Below are positions 42,037 through 50,365 of a stretch of 64,000 bases of DNA, piece by piece. This DNA comes from AC-32 sp963717725 (lineage in GTDB: Bacteria; Actinomycetota; Thermoleophilia; Gaiellales; Gaiellaceae). Under the pieces are notes generated by a model. The model worked only from the letters and a program-made list of their open reading frames with translations. It ran no database searches and was not told the origin of the DNA. Within the stretch, counting starts at the first letter, position 1. Each line of letters begins with the position of its first letter. A program made the translations under genes and the position numbers. The stretch covers positions 62,001 through 126,000 of the forward strand of contig CAVQWS010000024.1 of the NCBI GenBank assembly GCA_963717725.1. Direction: 5' to 3'.

Positions 42037-42497
42037 AGCGCGATCGAGTAGCCGACGTCGATCGGCTTCGGCGGGAACGGAACGACCCGCGAGCTGCCGT
42101 TCTCGACCCAGCCGAGACGCTCATAGAAGCGCCGCGCACGGTCGTTGTGCTCGAGCACCCAGAGGTGACAGCGCGTGCAGCCGCCGGCGCGCTGGCGCGC
42201 GAGCACCTCGTCGTGCAGCGCTCGGCCGACGCTCCGGTTCCACCACTGCGGCAGCACGTAGAGGCTGTCGAGCCATTCGGTGCGGCAGGCGGCGACGCCC
42301 GCGGCGGCACCATCCTCCTCGGCCACGAGCACGGCCACGTCGCCGTCGGCGAGGAAGTCCTCCCAGCGCTGGGCGACCACGTCGGTCGGGTACGGGTAGA
42401 GCTCCGGGGGGAAGATGTGCGCGTAGCCTGCGAGCGAGGCATCCCGCTGGATCGCCGCCAGCGCCGCCGCCTCGTCCGGCCGCGCCTCCCTGATCAC
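42033..42497 (-). CDS. GNAT-family N-acetyltransferase
   Basis: 154 residues. REARPDEAAALAAIQRDASL at the start, DSLYVLPQWWNRSVGRALHD with the acetyl-CoA loop (normally Q/RxxGxG/A, here NRSVGRA), LWVLEHNDRARRFYERLGW at the end: standard GNAT layout. Coupled to the upstream dienelactone-hydrolase-like gene by a GTGA overlap. Substrate unknown. Confidence 0.82.
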   Translation of the reverse strand: MIREARPDEAAALAAIQRDASLAGYAHIFPPELYPYPTDVVAQRWEDFLADGDVAVLVAEEDGAAAGVAACRTEWLDSLYVLPQWWNRSVGRALHDEVLARQRAGGCTRCHLWVLEHNDRARRFYERLGWVENGSSRVVPFPPKPIDVGYSIAL

Positions 42498-43249
42498 TGG
42501 CCGTGTCGCTCGATCAGCTCGAGCGTCCGGTTCCAGGCGTCCTCGGAAGCGCCTGCGAACTCGTCCTGCTTGCGGTCGAAGAAGCTGTGCGGCGCGCCCT
42601 CGTACACGACGAGCTCGTGCTCGACCCCCGCTTCCGAGAGCGCCTGCTCGAACGCCTCGTTGTCGGCGGGCGTGATGTTCTGGTCGGCGCCGGCCTGGAG
42701 GGCGAGGATCGGTGCGTCCATCTTCGAGACGAGCTGCACGGGGCCGGACGAGCCGTCAGCCGCGGCGCCAGGCCGGCCGTAGAACCCGACCGCGCCGGCG
42801 AGACCGTGCCCGGACGCGGCAGCGAGCCAGGATTGGCGGCCGCCCATGCAGAAGCCGACGGTGAAGACCGACTCGACGCGCAGCGAGCGCACGTGCTCAA
42901 CGGCAGCGGCGACGTCGGCCTGGATCTGCTCCGGCGTGACGGCCTCCACGTGCGGCCTGTACTCGAAGTCGTCGCCGCGCTTCTCCGTTCCGGCCGTGCG
43001 GCCGAAGTAGTCGAATGCGAGCGCCGGGTAGCCGCGTTCGGCGAAGCGCAGGGCCAGTTCCTCGTAGAAGCGGTAGAGGCCGCGCACGTCCGGCAGGATC
43101 ACGACGCCCTTCGCCGAGGGCTCCTCGGGAGTGGCCAGAAAGGCGGCGAAGCGGTTCCCGTCGCGCGCCTCAAGCACGAGGTCGTCGTGCGAGACCGCCG
43201 CGCCGGAGATGACCGGGATCGGCGGCGAGGAATCGAGGTCGAAGCACAT
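42494..43249 (-). CDS. Dienelactone hydrolase family protein
   Basis: 251 residues, alpha/beta hydrolase. Nucleophile Cys in TVGFCMGGRQSW, acid Asp in ALQAGADQNITP and His in YEGAPHSFFDRK form the DLH triad. GVVILPDVRGLYRFYEELAL and YPALAFDYFGRTAG are typical. Ester or lactone hydrolysis is expected; natural substrate unknown. ATG 43249; a TAGCGT box lies 9 bases upstream. Followed by the GNAT gene in the same operon. Confidence 0.86.
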   Translation of the reverse strand: MCFDLDSSPPIPVISGAAVSHDDLVLEARDGNRFAAFLATPEEPSAKGVVILPDVRGLYRFYEELALRFAERGYPALAFDYFGRTAGTEKRGDDFEYRPHVEAVTPEQIQADVAAAVEHVRSLRVESVFTVGFCMGGRQSWLAAASGHGLAGAVGFYGRPGAAADGSSGPVQLVSKMDAPILALQAGADQNITPADNEAFEQALSEAGVEHELVVYEGAPHSFFDRKQDEFAGASEDAWNRTLELIERHGQ

Positions 43250-43284
43250 ACGACCCGAACGCTACGGGAAGGGTCGTGGACCGG

Positions 43285-43527
43285 CTACAGGAATCGCAGC
43301 AGGCGCTTCCGGTCTAGGAGAAGGTCGATCAGGTGGTCCTCCGTGTCGACGTCGGCGATCGCGTCGGCCGGGACGACGAAGTGATGGTGCACGAACCGAC
43401 CCGACCGCATCGCCAGGGCATCCGGCCGGTCGGGGCCTGTGCCGTAAAGTGGTGCCTCGACGAGGCCGATGACCCGGCCGTCCGGGTCGCGAACCGCGAA
43501 GCCGACGGTGTCCTCAATCTCCGTCAC
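43285..43527 (-). CDS. Small PRC-barrel-like protein
   Basis: 80 residues. VGFAVRDPDGRVIGLVEAPL has the beta-barrel opening of PRC-barrel proteins; RFVHHHFVVPADAIADVDTE and a basic end DRKRLLRFL follow. GTG 43527 overlaps the stop of the YbaK-like gene, so the two are coupled. Function unknown; PRC-barrel proteins often act in RNA or photosynthetic assemblies. Confidence 0.65.
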   Translation of the reverse strand: MTEIEDTVGFAVRDPDGRVIGLVEAPLYGTGPDRPDALAMRSGRFVHHHFVVPADAIADVDTEDHLIDLLLDRKRLLRFL

Positions 43528-44008
43528 GGCTGTCCAGCGCGAGATCGGCGACCTCGGCGGAGGCGAGCGACAGCAGGTCACCCGTACGCAAACGGACGGA
43601 CTCGCCGTGCGTCCCCGCGTCGAGCAGGATGAACGTGTTGTCGAGCACGCGCTGGTCGACGAGGACGCGGTCGTGAGCGCCGCCGACCGGCGGCACCGCG
43701 CCGAGCTCGAACTCGGGATACGCGCCGACCAGCTCAACTTCGCTCGCCAGCGTGACCTCTTGCGTGCCCAGCACGTTTCGCGCCTTGCCGAGGTCGAGTC
43801 GGTCCACGGCCTCCAGCACGGCACGGACGTAACCGGCCGGCGTGGAGAGGATCAGCGTCTTCACGACCTGATGCGGATCGGAATTCAACGCCTCCGCCTC
43901 GGCCATTGCCGTCTCGCTGTGCCGGTGCGGAAAGAGCTCGTACGCGACATGCTCCCGCTTGAGCGCCGCGATCAATGCGTCTGCCGGTTGGTGTGTGGTC
44001 GTGGACAT
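43514..44008 (-). CDS. YbaK/ProX-type aminoacyl-tRNA deacylase
   Basis: 164 residues. YELFPHRHSETAMAEAEALN, QVVKTLILSTPAGYVRAVLE with the conserved Lys, ALNS and VGAYPEFELGAVPPVGG match the YbaK/EbsC editing fold that removes mischarged amino acids from tRNA (Cys-tRNAPro or Ala-tRNAPro types). ATG 44008 has AAGGAGG 4 bases upstream; an in-frame start 25 codons earlier would overlap porB and is less likely. Follows the ferredoxin oxidoreductase operon by 68 bases. Confidence 0.84.
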   Translation of the reverse strand: MSTTTHQPADALIAALKREHVAYELFPHRHSETAMAEAEALNSDPHQVVKTLILSTPAGYVRAVLEAVDRLDLGKARNVLGTQEVTLASEVELVGAYPEFELGAVPPVGGAHDRVLVDQRVLDNTFILLDAGTHGESVRLRTGDLLSLASAEVADLALDSRDGD

Positions 44009-44076
44009 CGGACCTCCTTGGCGCAGAATGCGAACAGGATTTTCGACGAGCTTGACGCCGGTCTCCAGCGGCCCGT

Positions 44077-45024
44077 TCATGCCGGCACTCCCGCCTCGCA
44101 GCGGCGGCGCAGTGCCTGCCACTCGGTCTCGACCCGCTGTTGGATCTCCTGGAGCAGCGCTTCGTTGCCGGGGCGGAACAGATGGGCGAACCGCTTCTGC
44201 GGCCGCAGCCACTCTTCGATCGGCAGCAGCTGCTCGGGCTCGTAGGTCAGCCGGTAACGGCCGTCGACCACCTCGTAAAGCGGCCAGAAGCAGCTCTCGA
44301 CCGCAGCGTCGAGCAGGCTGATGCCGATTCGCGGCTCGTGCCCCCAGCCGAGCGGGCAGTTCGTCAGTACGTTCAGGAACGCCGGGCCGTCTGCTGCGGC
44401 GGCGCGCTCGACCTTCTCGCTCAGGTCCTGCCAGTGCGAGCCCGCGGCCTGCCCGACGTAGGGGACGTGGTGCGCGATCGCGATCGCCGTCATGTCCTTG
44501 CGCTGCTGCGCCTTGCCGAGGCTCTCGCGGCCCGAGGGGCTGGTCGTGGTCGAAGCTCCGAACGGCGTCGCGCCCGACCGCTGGATGCCCGTGTTCATGT
44601 ACGCCTCGTTGTCGTAACAGACGAACAGGAAGCGGTGACCGCGCTCGAGGGCGCCCGACAGCGCCTGTAGGCCGATGTCGTACGTGCCGCCGTCGCCCGC
44701 AAAGACGACCACCGCCGGCTCCTCGCCCTCCGGCAAGGCGTTGCGACGCCGGAGCGCCCGCTGCGCGGCCTCGACTCCGCCGGCCACCGCCGCCGCGTTC
44801 TCGAAGGCGACGTGCATCCAGGGAACGTTCCAGGCTGTCGTCGGGAACCGCGTCGTCGCGACCTCCAGGCAGCCCGTCGCGTTGACGACCACCACCGGCC
44901 GGTCGAACGAGCCGAGCACCGTCCGGACGACCGAAGGAATTCCGCAGCCCTGGCAAAGCGAGTGGCCGCCCGCCAGCGGCGGCAGGCCATGCTCGCGGCG
45001 GGCGAGGGTCTTCAGGCGGGACAC
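44077..45024 (-). CDS. porB: 2-oxoacid:ferredoxin oxidoreductase beta subunit (TPP)
   Basis: 315 residues. HSLCQGCGIPSVVRTVLGSF (Cys for a 4Fe-4S cluster), VVVFAGDGGTYDIGLQALSG holds the thiamine pyrophosphate motif GDGG, CYDNEAYMNTGIQRSG continues it, and LTNCPLGWGHEP gives a further Cys, all typical of PorB. Together with porA, porD and porG it oxidises pyruvate (or another 2-oxoacid) to acyl-CoA and CO2, reducing ferredoxin. Overlaps porA by 13 bases. Confidence 0.9.
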   Translation of the reverse strand: MSRLKTLARREHGLPPLAGGHSLCQGCGIPSVVRTVLGSFDRPVVVVNATGCLEVATTRFPTTAWNVPWMHVAFENAAAVAGGVEAAQRALRRRNALPEGEEPAVVVFAGDGGTYDIGLQALSGALERGHRFLFVCYDNEAYMNTGIQRSGATPFGASTTTSPSGRESLGKAQQRKDMTAIAIAHHVPYVGQAAGSHWQDLSEKVERAAAADGPAFLNVLTNCPLGWGHEPRIGISLLDAAVESCFWPLYEVVDGRYRLTYEPEQLLPIEEWLRPQKRFAHLFRPGNEALLQEIQQRVETEWQALRRRCEAGVPA

Positions 45025-46172
45025 GGCTCACCTCGCAGGCCGACGTAGGCGCCGGCGCGCCCGGCGAAGACGTCGCGCACGTCCTGCGGGTGCAGGTCGC
45101 GGCCACCGAGGCCGTAGACGTGGCCGTCCACCCGGACCCCGGCGCCGCTCAGCACCGTGGCCAACTCGGCCCGCAGCGGCGCCGCTCCACCCGGCGAGGC
45201 CGCCCTGTCGAGCACGACCACCGACTCGACGTCCTGCAGGAGTTCGGTCACGATGGCCTCCGGGAACGGCCGGAAGGAGACGAGCTTCAGCAGCCCGACG
45301 CGCTCGCCCTCGTCGCGCAGCTCGTCGACCGCGTCCTTGATCGTCCCCGCCGAGGAGCCGAGCGCCACGAGCACCCGCTCCGCGTCGTCGAGCCGGTACC
45401 CCTCGACCGGCCCGTAGGCGCGGCCCGAAAGGCGCTCGAATTCGAGCGCGAGCTCCGGCAGCACCTCGAGCGCTGCCTCGAGCGCGGCGATCTGCTGCCG
45501 GCGCAGCTCGAAGTAGTAGTCCGGCATCGCGAACGGCCCCTGCGTCGTCGGCCGGCCGGTGTCCAACAGCGGACATGGGATCTCATACGCGCCGACGAAG
45601 CTCGTCACCTCTGAGTCGGCGAGCAGCTCGACCGGCTCGGCGGAGTGCGTGATCGTGAACCCGTCGAGGCAGACGAGCACCGGCAGCAGCACCCCAGGGT
45701 GCTCGGCCAGCCGTGTGGCGACCACGGTCAGGTCATACGCCTCCTGCGCGTTCTCGGCGAAGAGCTGGATGACGCCCGAGTCGCGGATCAGCATCGAGTC
45801 GGAGTGGTCGCAGTGGATGTTGATCGGCCCGGAGAGGGCGCGGTTTCCCACCGCCATCACGACCGGGGCGCGCATTGCGGCAGCGATGTAGACGACCTCC
45901 GCCATCAAGGCAAGTCCCTGCGACGAAGTGGCGGTCATCGTGCGGGCGCCGGCGAGCGCCGAGCCGATCGCAGCGCTCATCGCTGAGTGCTCCGACTCGA
46001 CGTCGACGAGCTCGCCGTGCGCCCTTCCGTCCGCCGCGAACTTGGCGAAGCCTTGGATGATTGGCGTCTGCGGGGTGATCGGGTAGACGGGGACGACGTC
46101 TGGGTCGATCTGCCGCATCGCGTGCGCGACCGCCTCGCCACCGGTCAGCAATTCGAGGGTGGAGGCGCTCAC
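45012..46172 (-). CDS. porA: 2-oxoacid:ferredoxin oxidoreductase alpha subunit
   Basis: 386 residues. VVPVYPITPQTPIIQGFAKF (the YPITPxTP motif contacts pyruvate/TPP), ESEHSAMSAAIGSALAGART, TATSSQGLALMAEVVYIAAA, DHSDSMLIRDSGVIQLFAEN are diagnostic. GTG 46172 overlaps the porD stop (GTGA). Substrate is probably pyruvate by sequence style, not certain. Confidence 0.91.
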   Translation of the reverse strand: MSASTLELLTGGEAVAHAMRQIDPDVVPVYPITPQTPIIQGFAKFAADGRAHGELVDVESEHSAMSAAIGSALAGARTMTATSSQGLALMAEVVYIAAAMRAPVVMAVGNRALSGPINIHCDHSDSMLIRDSGVIQLFAENAQEAYDLTVVATRLAEHPGVLLPVLVCLDGFTITHSAEPVELLADSEVTSFVGAYEIPCPLLDTGRPTTQGPFAMPDYYFELRRQQIAALEAALEVLPELALEFERLSGRAYGPVEGYRLDDAERVLVALGSSAGTIKDAVDELRDEGERVGLLKLVSFRPFPEAIVTELLQDVESVVVLDRAASPGGAAPLRAELATVLSGAGVRVDGHVYGLGGRDLHPQDVRDVFAGRAGAYVGLRGEPCPA

Positions 46173-46459
46173 GGCCTCCGCTCCTCGGGCACCATCGCGA
46201 TCGCGTCGACCGGGCAGATCTCCGCGCAGATCTCGCAGCCCTTGCAGTGAGCGAGATCGAAGCCGTCGAACGTCGTCCCGTCCAGCCGCACCGCCGAGTC
46301 CGGGCAGTAGATCCAGCAGAGCAGGCAGTTGACGCAACTCGAGAGCTCGACTTCCGGCCTCAGGCCCGTCCGCCAGCCGCCGGTCTCCGGCCGCACGACG
46401 GTGAGTGCGTCGGCGACGCCGGCGTGCGGCAGCTCGCGCCAGGGCTTCAGCTCAGACAC
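46169..46459 (-). CDS. porD: 2-oxoacid:ferredoxin oxidoreductase delta (ferredoxin) subunit
   Basis: 96 residues with two 4Fe-4S motifs, CVNCLLCWIYCP and CKGCEICAEICP. Relays electrons from the TPP centre to external ferredoxin. Overlaps porG by 13 bases, GTG start at 46459. Confidence 0.9.
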   Translation of the reverse strand: MSELKPWRELPHAGVADALTVVRPETGGWRTGLRPEVELSSCVNCLLCWIYCPDSAVRLDGTTFDGFDLAHCKGCEICAEICPVDAIAMVPEERRP

Positions 46460-46983
46460 CGGTAGCCCTCCTCGACGGCGTCGCGGACGGCGCCCTCGTC
46501 CACCTTCCCGCCCAGCACCTCGACGGCCGCGTCCTGGATGGCTTCCAGGGGCGGCTCACCGAGCGCGGCGCCAACCGCGCCGAGCATCGTCACGTTCACG
46601 AACCCGGATCCCCGCTCGCTCGCCAGTTGCGACGCCGGGACGCAGACCACGTTGCCACCCGCGAGCGCAACCGGTTCCCGCTCGGCGTTGACAAGCACGA
46701 CACCGTTCTCAGCGAGGCCCTCGGTCACGGCCGCCTCGGCCGCGAGCGACGGTTCGAGCACGACGACCACGTCCGGATGCTCGACGGCGTCGTGCCGGCG
46801 GATCGGCCGGTCGGCGCTGCGGGTGTAGGCGCGCAGCGGTGCGCCGCGGCGCTCGGGCCCGTACTCGGGGAACGCCTGCACGAACCTCCCGGAGCGCAGC
46901 AGTGCCAGGGCAAGGATCTGCGAAGCCGTCTTCGCGCCCTGCCCGGCGCGGGCGTGCCACCGGATCTCGGTCAGGCCGTTCAT
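46447..46983 (-). CDS. porG: 2-oxoacid:ferredoxin oxidoreductase gamma subunit
   Basis: 178 residues. EIRWHARAGQGAKTASQILA is the conserved gamma-chain opening (GRGGQG-like), with FPEYGPERRGAPLRAYTR typical. ATG 46983 overlaps the stop of the GltD-like gene (ATGA). Completes the four-chain enzyme in the order GltD-like, porG, porD, porA, porB. Confidence 0.9.
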   Translation of the reverse strand: MNGLTEIRWHARAGQGAKTASQILALALLRSGRFVQAFPEYGPERRGAPLRAYTRSADRPIRRHDAVEHPDVVVVLEPSLAAEAAVTEGLAENGVVLVNAEREPVALAGGNVVCVPASQLASERGSGFVNVTMLGAVGAALGEPPLEAIQDAAVEVLGGKVDEGAVRDAVEEGYRCLS

Positions 46984-48302
46984 CGCAGCCACTCGTGGAT
47001 CGCGTGCGCCGCCCGCTTTGACTCGCGCACCGCTTCCACCACGCTCGTGCCGCCGTTGGTCACGTCCCCGCCGGCAAAAACCTTCGCGCTCGACGTTCGG
47101 CCGGTCGCGGGGTCGACGCGGACTGTTCCATCCTGTGCAAGCTCGAGATCGGAGATCCAGTCGGCGAGCTCGTGGCGGGGCTGCTGGCCGATCGCCTTGA
47201 CCACCGTGTCGGCCCGGAGCGTGAGCTCGCTCTCGGGGATCGGCTCGGGCCGGCGCCGCCCGCTCGCATCGGGCTCGCCGAGGCGCATCCGGCGGCACAC
47301 GACCGCCTCGACGCGCTCGGAGCCGACGATGCGGACCGGATCGGTGAGGAACTGGAAGCGAATCCCCTCGGCGCGGGCCTCGGCCACCTCGTGCGGATAC
47401 GCGGGCATCTCCGCCTCGCTGCGGCGGTAGACGACGGTGGTCGTGGTTGCGCCGAGCCGCAAGGCTTCACGTGCCACGTCGATCGCGGTATTGCCACCGC
47501 CGACCACCACAGCGTCGTTCCCGATCTGCGGCGGCGCGCCGGTCTTGATCCGCTCGATGAAGGGAAGCGACTCCCAGACCCCGGGCAGGTCGTCCCCTGG
47601 GTAGGAGACCTGGGTGTCGGCTCCCATCCCGACGCCGAGGAAGACGGCATCCGCCTCGTCGACGATCGCCCGCAGCTCGGCAGCGCCGACGTGCGAGCCG
47701 AGCCGGAACTCGACGCCGATTCTCCTCAACGCGGCCGCTTCGTCCGGCAGCGGCTCACGCACTTGCCGGTAGGGCGCGATCGCGTACCGGACGAGGCCTC
47801 CCGTCTCTTCACGCTCGTCGAAGACCGTGACGGCGTAGCCGAGCGCGGACAGCTCGCCGGCGCAGACGAGCCCGGCGGGGCCGGCGCCGATAACCGCAAC
47901 CCTTCGCCCGTTCCACGGGGCGGGCTCTCGGATCGTGGCGCCGTTCGCGAGCGCATAGTCCGTCGCGTAGCGCTGGAGCGCCGCGATCGCGATCGGCTTG
48001 CGACCGACCTCGGCCAGCACGCAGGCGCCCTCGCACAGCACCTCGGCCGGACAAACGCGCGCGCACGTCGAACCGAGCAGGTTCTCGGCGAGGATCGTGT
48101 CGGCCGCCGCCCCGGGGTCGTCGTTTGCGATCGCACCCACGAAGCGCGCCACGTCGACGCCCGCGGGGCAGGCGACCATGCACGGCGCGAGGGCGTGCGG
48201 GCCGCCGCACTCGAGACAGCGATCTGCTTCGAGGAGGGCGTCGTCACGCGCGAGCGGAGGATGCAGCTCATCGAAGACCGGCTCCGTCGCGGAAACGCTC
48301 AT
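46980..48302 (-). CDS. GltD/PreT-like NAD(P)H oxidoreductase partner of Por
   Basis: About 440 residues. N-terminal Fe-S region with Cys pattern (RCLECGG, PCMVACPAGVDV, CARVCPAEVLCEGACV), FAD loop VAVIGAGPAGLVCAGELSAL, NAD(P) loop VVVGGGNTAIDVAREALRLG and AGGDVTNGGTSVVEA. This is the glutamate synthase small-subunit/PreT fold. First gene of the por operon and coupled to porG, so it probably moves electrons between ferredoxin and NAD(P)H and does not act in glutamate synthesis; no large gltB is nearby. ATG 48302 (GAGG at -8) is preferred over GTG 48305. Confidence 0.86.
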   Translation of the reverse strand: MSVSATEPVFDELHPPLARDDALLEADRCLECGGPHALAPCMVACPAGVDVARFVGAIANDDPGAAADTILAENLLGSTCARVCPAEVLCEGACVLAEVGRKPIAIAALQRYATDYALANGATIREPAPWNGRRVAVIGAGPAGLVCAGELSALGYAVTVFDEREETGGLVRYAIAPYRQVREPLPDEAAALRRIGVEFRLGSHVGAAELRAIVDEADAVFLGVGMGADTQVSYPGDDLPGVWESLPFIERIKTGAPPQIGNDAVVVGGGNTAIDVAREALRLGATTTTVVYRRSEAEMPAYPHEVAEARAEGIRFQFLTDPVRIVGSERVEAVVCRRMRLGEPDASGRRRPEPIPESELTLRADTVVKAIGQQPRHELADWISDLELAQDGTVRVDPATGRTSSAKVFAGGDVTNGGTSVVEAVRESKRAAHAIHEWLR

Positions 48303-48405
48303 CACGCCTCAACTTTCGCCCCGGCCGGGCTCCCGCGGCATCCGCGCGGAGGCTGAACCGGGATGTGGCTTTTCCGCAGCCGGCAAAGCGCTTACGCTGG
48401 CCAGC

Positions 48406-49122
48406 GTGCAGAGGTTGCTCCTGACGTGGTTCGACCGGAACCGACGGCCGCTCCCCTGGCGGCAGACGCGAGATCCATACGCGATCCTCGTCTCCGAGGT
48501 GATGCTCCAGCAGACGCAGGCCTCGCGCGTCGCGCCGCGCTGGCTCGCCTGGCTCGAGCGCTGGCCCACCGCGCAGTCGCTCGCCTCCGCGGCCACTGCC
48601 GACGTGATCCGCGAGTGGCAGGGGCTCGGTTACAACCGCCGCGCACTCAGCCTGCAGCGGGCGGCACGTGTCGTCGCCGAGCGCGGCTGGCCCGACGACC
48701 TGACCAAGCTGCCGGGTGTCGGGCCCTATACCGCCGCCGCCGTTGCCTGCTTCGCCCTCGGCCGGCCGGTACTGCCGGTGGACGTGAACGTGCGCCGCGT
48801 CCAGGAGCGCACCGGCCACGAGTTCGACCACACCTGCGCCCAGGCGCTCATGGACCTCGGCGCGACGGTCTGCATCGCCCGGGTGCCGCGCTGCGGCGAG
48901 TGCCCGCTCGCGTCGGCCTGCCCCTCGCGCGGGCAGCACTTCGAGCCGCTGCGCAAGCAGGGCCCGTTCGAGGGCTCGTTCAGGCAACGGCGGGCGCTGA
49001 CCCTGCGGCTGGTGGCCGAGTCGCCGCGCCCGCTCGCCTCGCTCGATGCCGACGCCGTCCGGGCGTTGGAGCGGGACGAGCTCGTCCTGGTCGAGGACGA
49101 GCTCGTCCGTCTGCCTGCCTAG
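48406..49122 (+). CDS. mutY: Adenine DNA glycosylase MutY, short form
   Basis: 238 residues. Removes adenine opposite 8-oxoguanine. Catalytic Glu31 in VSEVMLQQTQ, helix-hairpin-helix LPGVGPYTAAAVACF, catalytic Asp126 in PVDVNVRRV, 4Fe-4S Cys set C-x6-C-x2-C-x5-C in CIARVPRCGECPLASAC. Typical MutY (about 350) has a C-terminal NUDIX-like 8-oxoG recognition domain; here only about 55 residues follow the cluster, so the domain is absent. GTG 48406 follows TACGCT (48393-48398) by 7 bases. Could also be a MutY-like A/G-specific variant with altered specificity. Confidence 0.88.
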   Translation: MQRLLLTWFDRNRRPLPWRQTRDPYAILVSEVMLQQTQASRVAPRWLAWLERWPTAQSLASAATADVIREWQGLGYNRRALSLQRAARVVAERGWPDDLTKLPGVGPYTAAAVACFALGRPVLPVDVNVRRVQERTGHEFDHTCAQALMDLGATVCIARVPRCGECPLASACPSRGQHFEPLRKQGPFEGSFRQRRALTLRLVAESPRPLASLDADAVRALERDELVLVEDELVRLPA

Positions 49123-49607
49123 CTCGCGAAGCCGGTCGCCATGATGTAGGCGCCGGAGCCGCCGTTCGGGTGCACCAGCACGACCGGTGCCAGACACCGT
49201 GACGGAGCCGTCACGTGCTGCCGGATCCGCGCGTCGCCATGCGACGAGAGCGGGACCGAGGCAGTCGTGAAGACCGCCACGCTCGAATCGGGCGCGCAGT
49301 AGAGCGAGACCGTAACCGTGGTCACCGGGCCCGTGTTGTTCGTCCCCGCGACCAGCAGGCCGCGGATGCGAACCTCGAAGCGTCCATGTCGTTCGAGTGT
49401 CGCCGTGCCCCTGCCGACCCACGGCACGCCTCCGCGGGTGACGTTGTGGATTGGCTGGTCGCTGAGGATGCTGCCGATCAGCCGCTGCTGCAGCAGCGGC
49501 TCATGGTGACCCCGTCCCCGGCCGCCGTGATCGGCGGCTGCGGCGGTGACGAAGACTGCGGCCGCGACGAGAACTGCGGCCAGGAAGGACCTCCTCTTGA
49601 GGCTCAT
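49119..49607 (-). CDS. Small secreted protein, unknown
   Basis: 162 residues. Signal peptide about 1-25 (SFLAAVLVAAAVFVTAAAAD), HGGRGRGHHEPLLQQRL after it, then a beta-rich domain with two cysteines (SLYCAPDSSV, PSRCLAPV) that could form a disulfide. Repeated TVTVSLY-like strands suggest an Ig-like fold. ATG 49607 with GGAG 6 bases upstream. No family known to me. Convergent end shares four bases with mutY. Confidence 0.65.
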   Translation of the reverse strand: MSLKRRSFLAAVLVAAAVFVTAAAADHGGRGRGHHEPLLQQRLIGSILSDQPIHNVTRGGVPWVGRGTATLERHGRFEVRIRGLLVAGTNNTGPVTTVTVSLYCAPDSSVAVFTTASVPLSSHGDARIRQHVTAPSRCLAPVVLVHPNGGSGAYIMATGFAS

Positions 49608-49663
49608 GCTGCTCCTCTCCTCGGGATTGGTCCGTGGTACGGCGCAGGGCTCGCTTCGGTTCT

Positions 49664-50365
49664 CTAGGGCCCGGGGTGGCGCATCCAGACGTTCGGCTCG
49701 CGGTAGACGCCACGGTCCCGCTCGCGGTCGATCTCGACCGGGACGAGCGCGCCTTCGACCACGTAGCTCCCGCTCTCCGGGAACTCGAGCCCGCACCACT
49801 CCTCGAGCTCGGCCACCGTGCCCTCGGAAACGAGCGAGTCCGGGGCGATCCCGACGAGCTCCGCGCCGAGCCGCTCGTGCGCGCGCAGCCACGGGTCGAA
49901 GAGCAGTCCGTCCTCGCCCCGCCACTCGACATAGCGCTCGATCGGCGTCAGCGGATAGCGGTGCTTGAGCGTCGGGCGAACCGGCGCTACGAGCTCCCAG
50001 CCACGGGCGTGCGCGAGGCCGCGCATGTGCTCGAGCATCGTCCGCGAAAGGCCGCGCTGTTGGACGTCAGGGTCGATCAGAATCGCGATCGCGCAGAGCC
50101 GGTCGGGCTCGTCGGCGTCGAAACCGTCGCGCAGCGCGTCGCGCCAGGCGGCCGGCATCCCGGCGACCGGGATCGAGTTGCCCTCGGCCAGCATGCGACC
50201 CTCATCGATCAGCGCGAACTGGAACTCCGGCCGCTCCTCGTAGAGCCGGCCCCAGTTGGCGTTCGAGATTTCGTCGTGCATGACGATCTCCGGCCACGCG
50301 CGCCGCAGCACCTGCCGGAATGCGTCGCTGCGGCGGATCTCCGGGTCGACCTGGACGATCTTCAT
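49664..50365 (-). CDS. GNAT-type N-acetyltransferase (large)
   Basis: 233 residues. WPEIVMHDEISNANWGRLYE, CAIAILIDPDVQQRGLSRTM with the acetyl-CoA loop QQRGLS, LEHMRGLAHARGWELVAPVR, HRYPLTPIERYVEWR. A GNAT of about this size seen in several actinobacteria; substrate unknown. Starts at ATG 50365 overlapping the ispF stop (ATGA), so it is carried in the carD-ispD-ispF operon. Confidence 0.75.
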   Translation of the reverse strand: MKIVQVDPEIRRSDAFRQVLRRAWPEIVMHDEISNANWGRLYEERPEFQFALIDEGRMLAEGNSIPVAGMPAAWRDALRDGFDADEPDRLCAIAILIDPDVQQRGLSRTMLEHMRGLAHARGWELVAPVRPTLKHRYPLTPIERYVEWRGEDGLLFDPWLRAHERLGAELVGIAPDSLVSEGTVAELEEWCGLEFPESGSYVVEGALVPVEIDRERDRGVYREPNVWMRHPGP

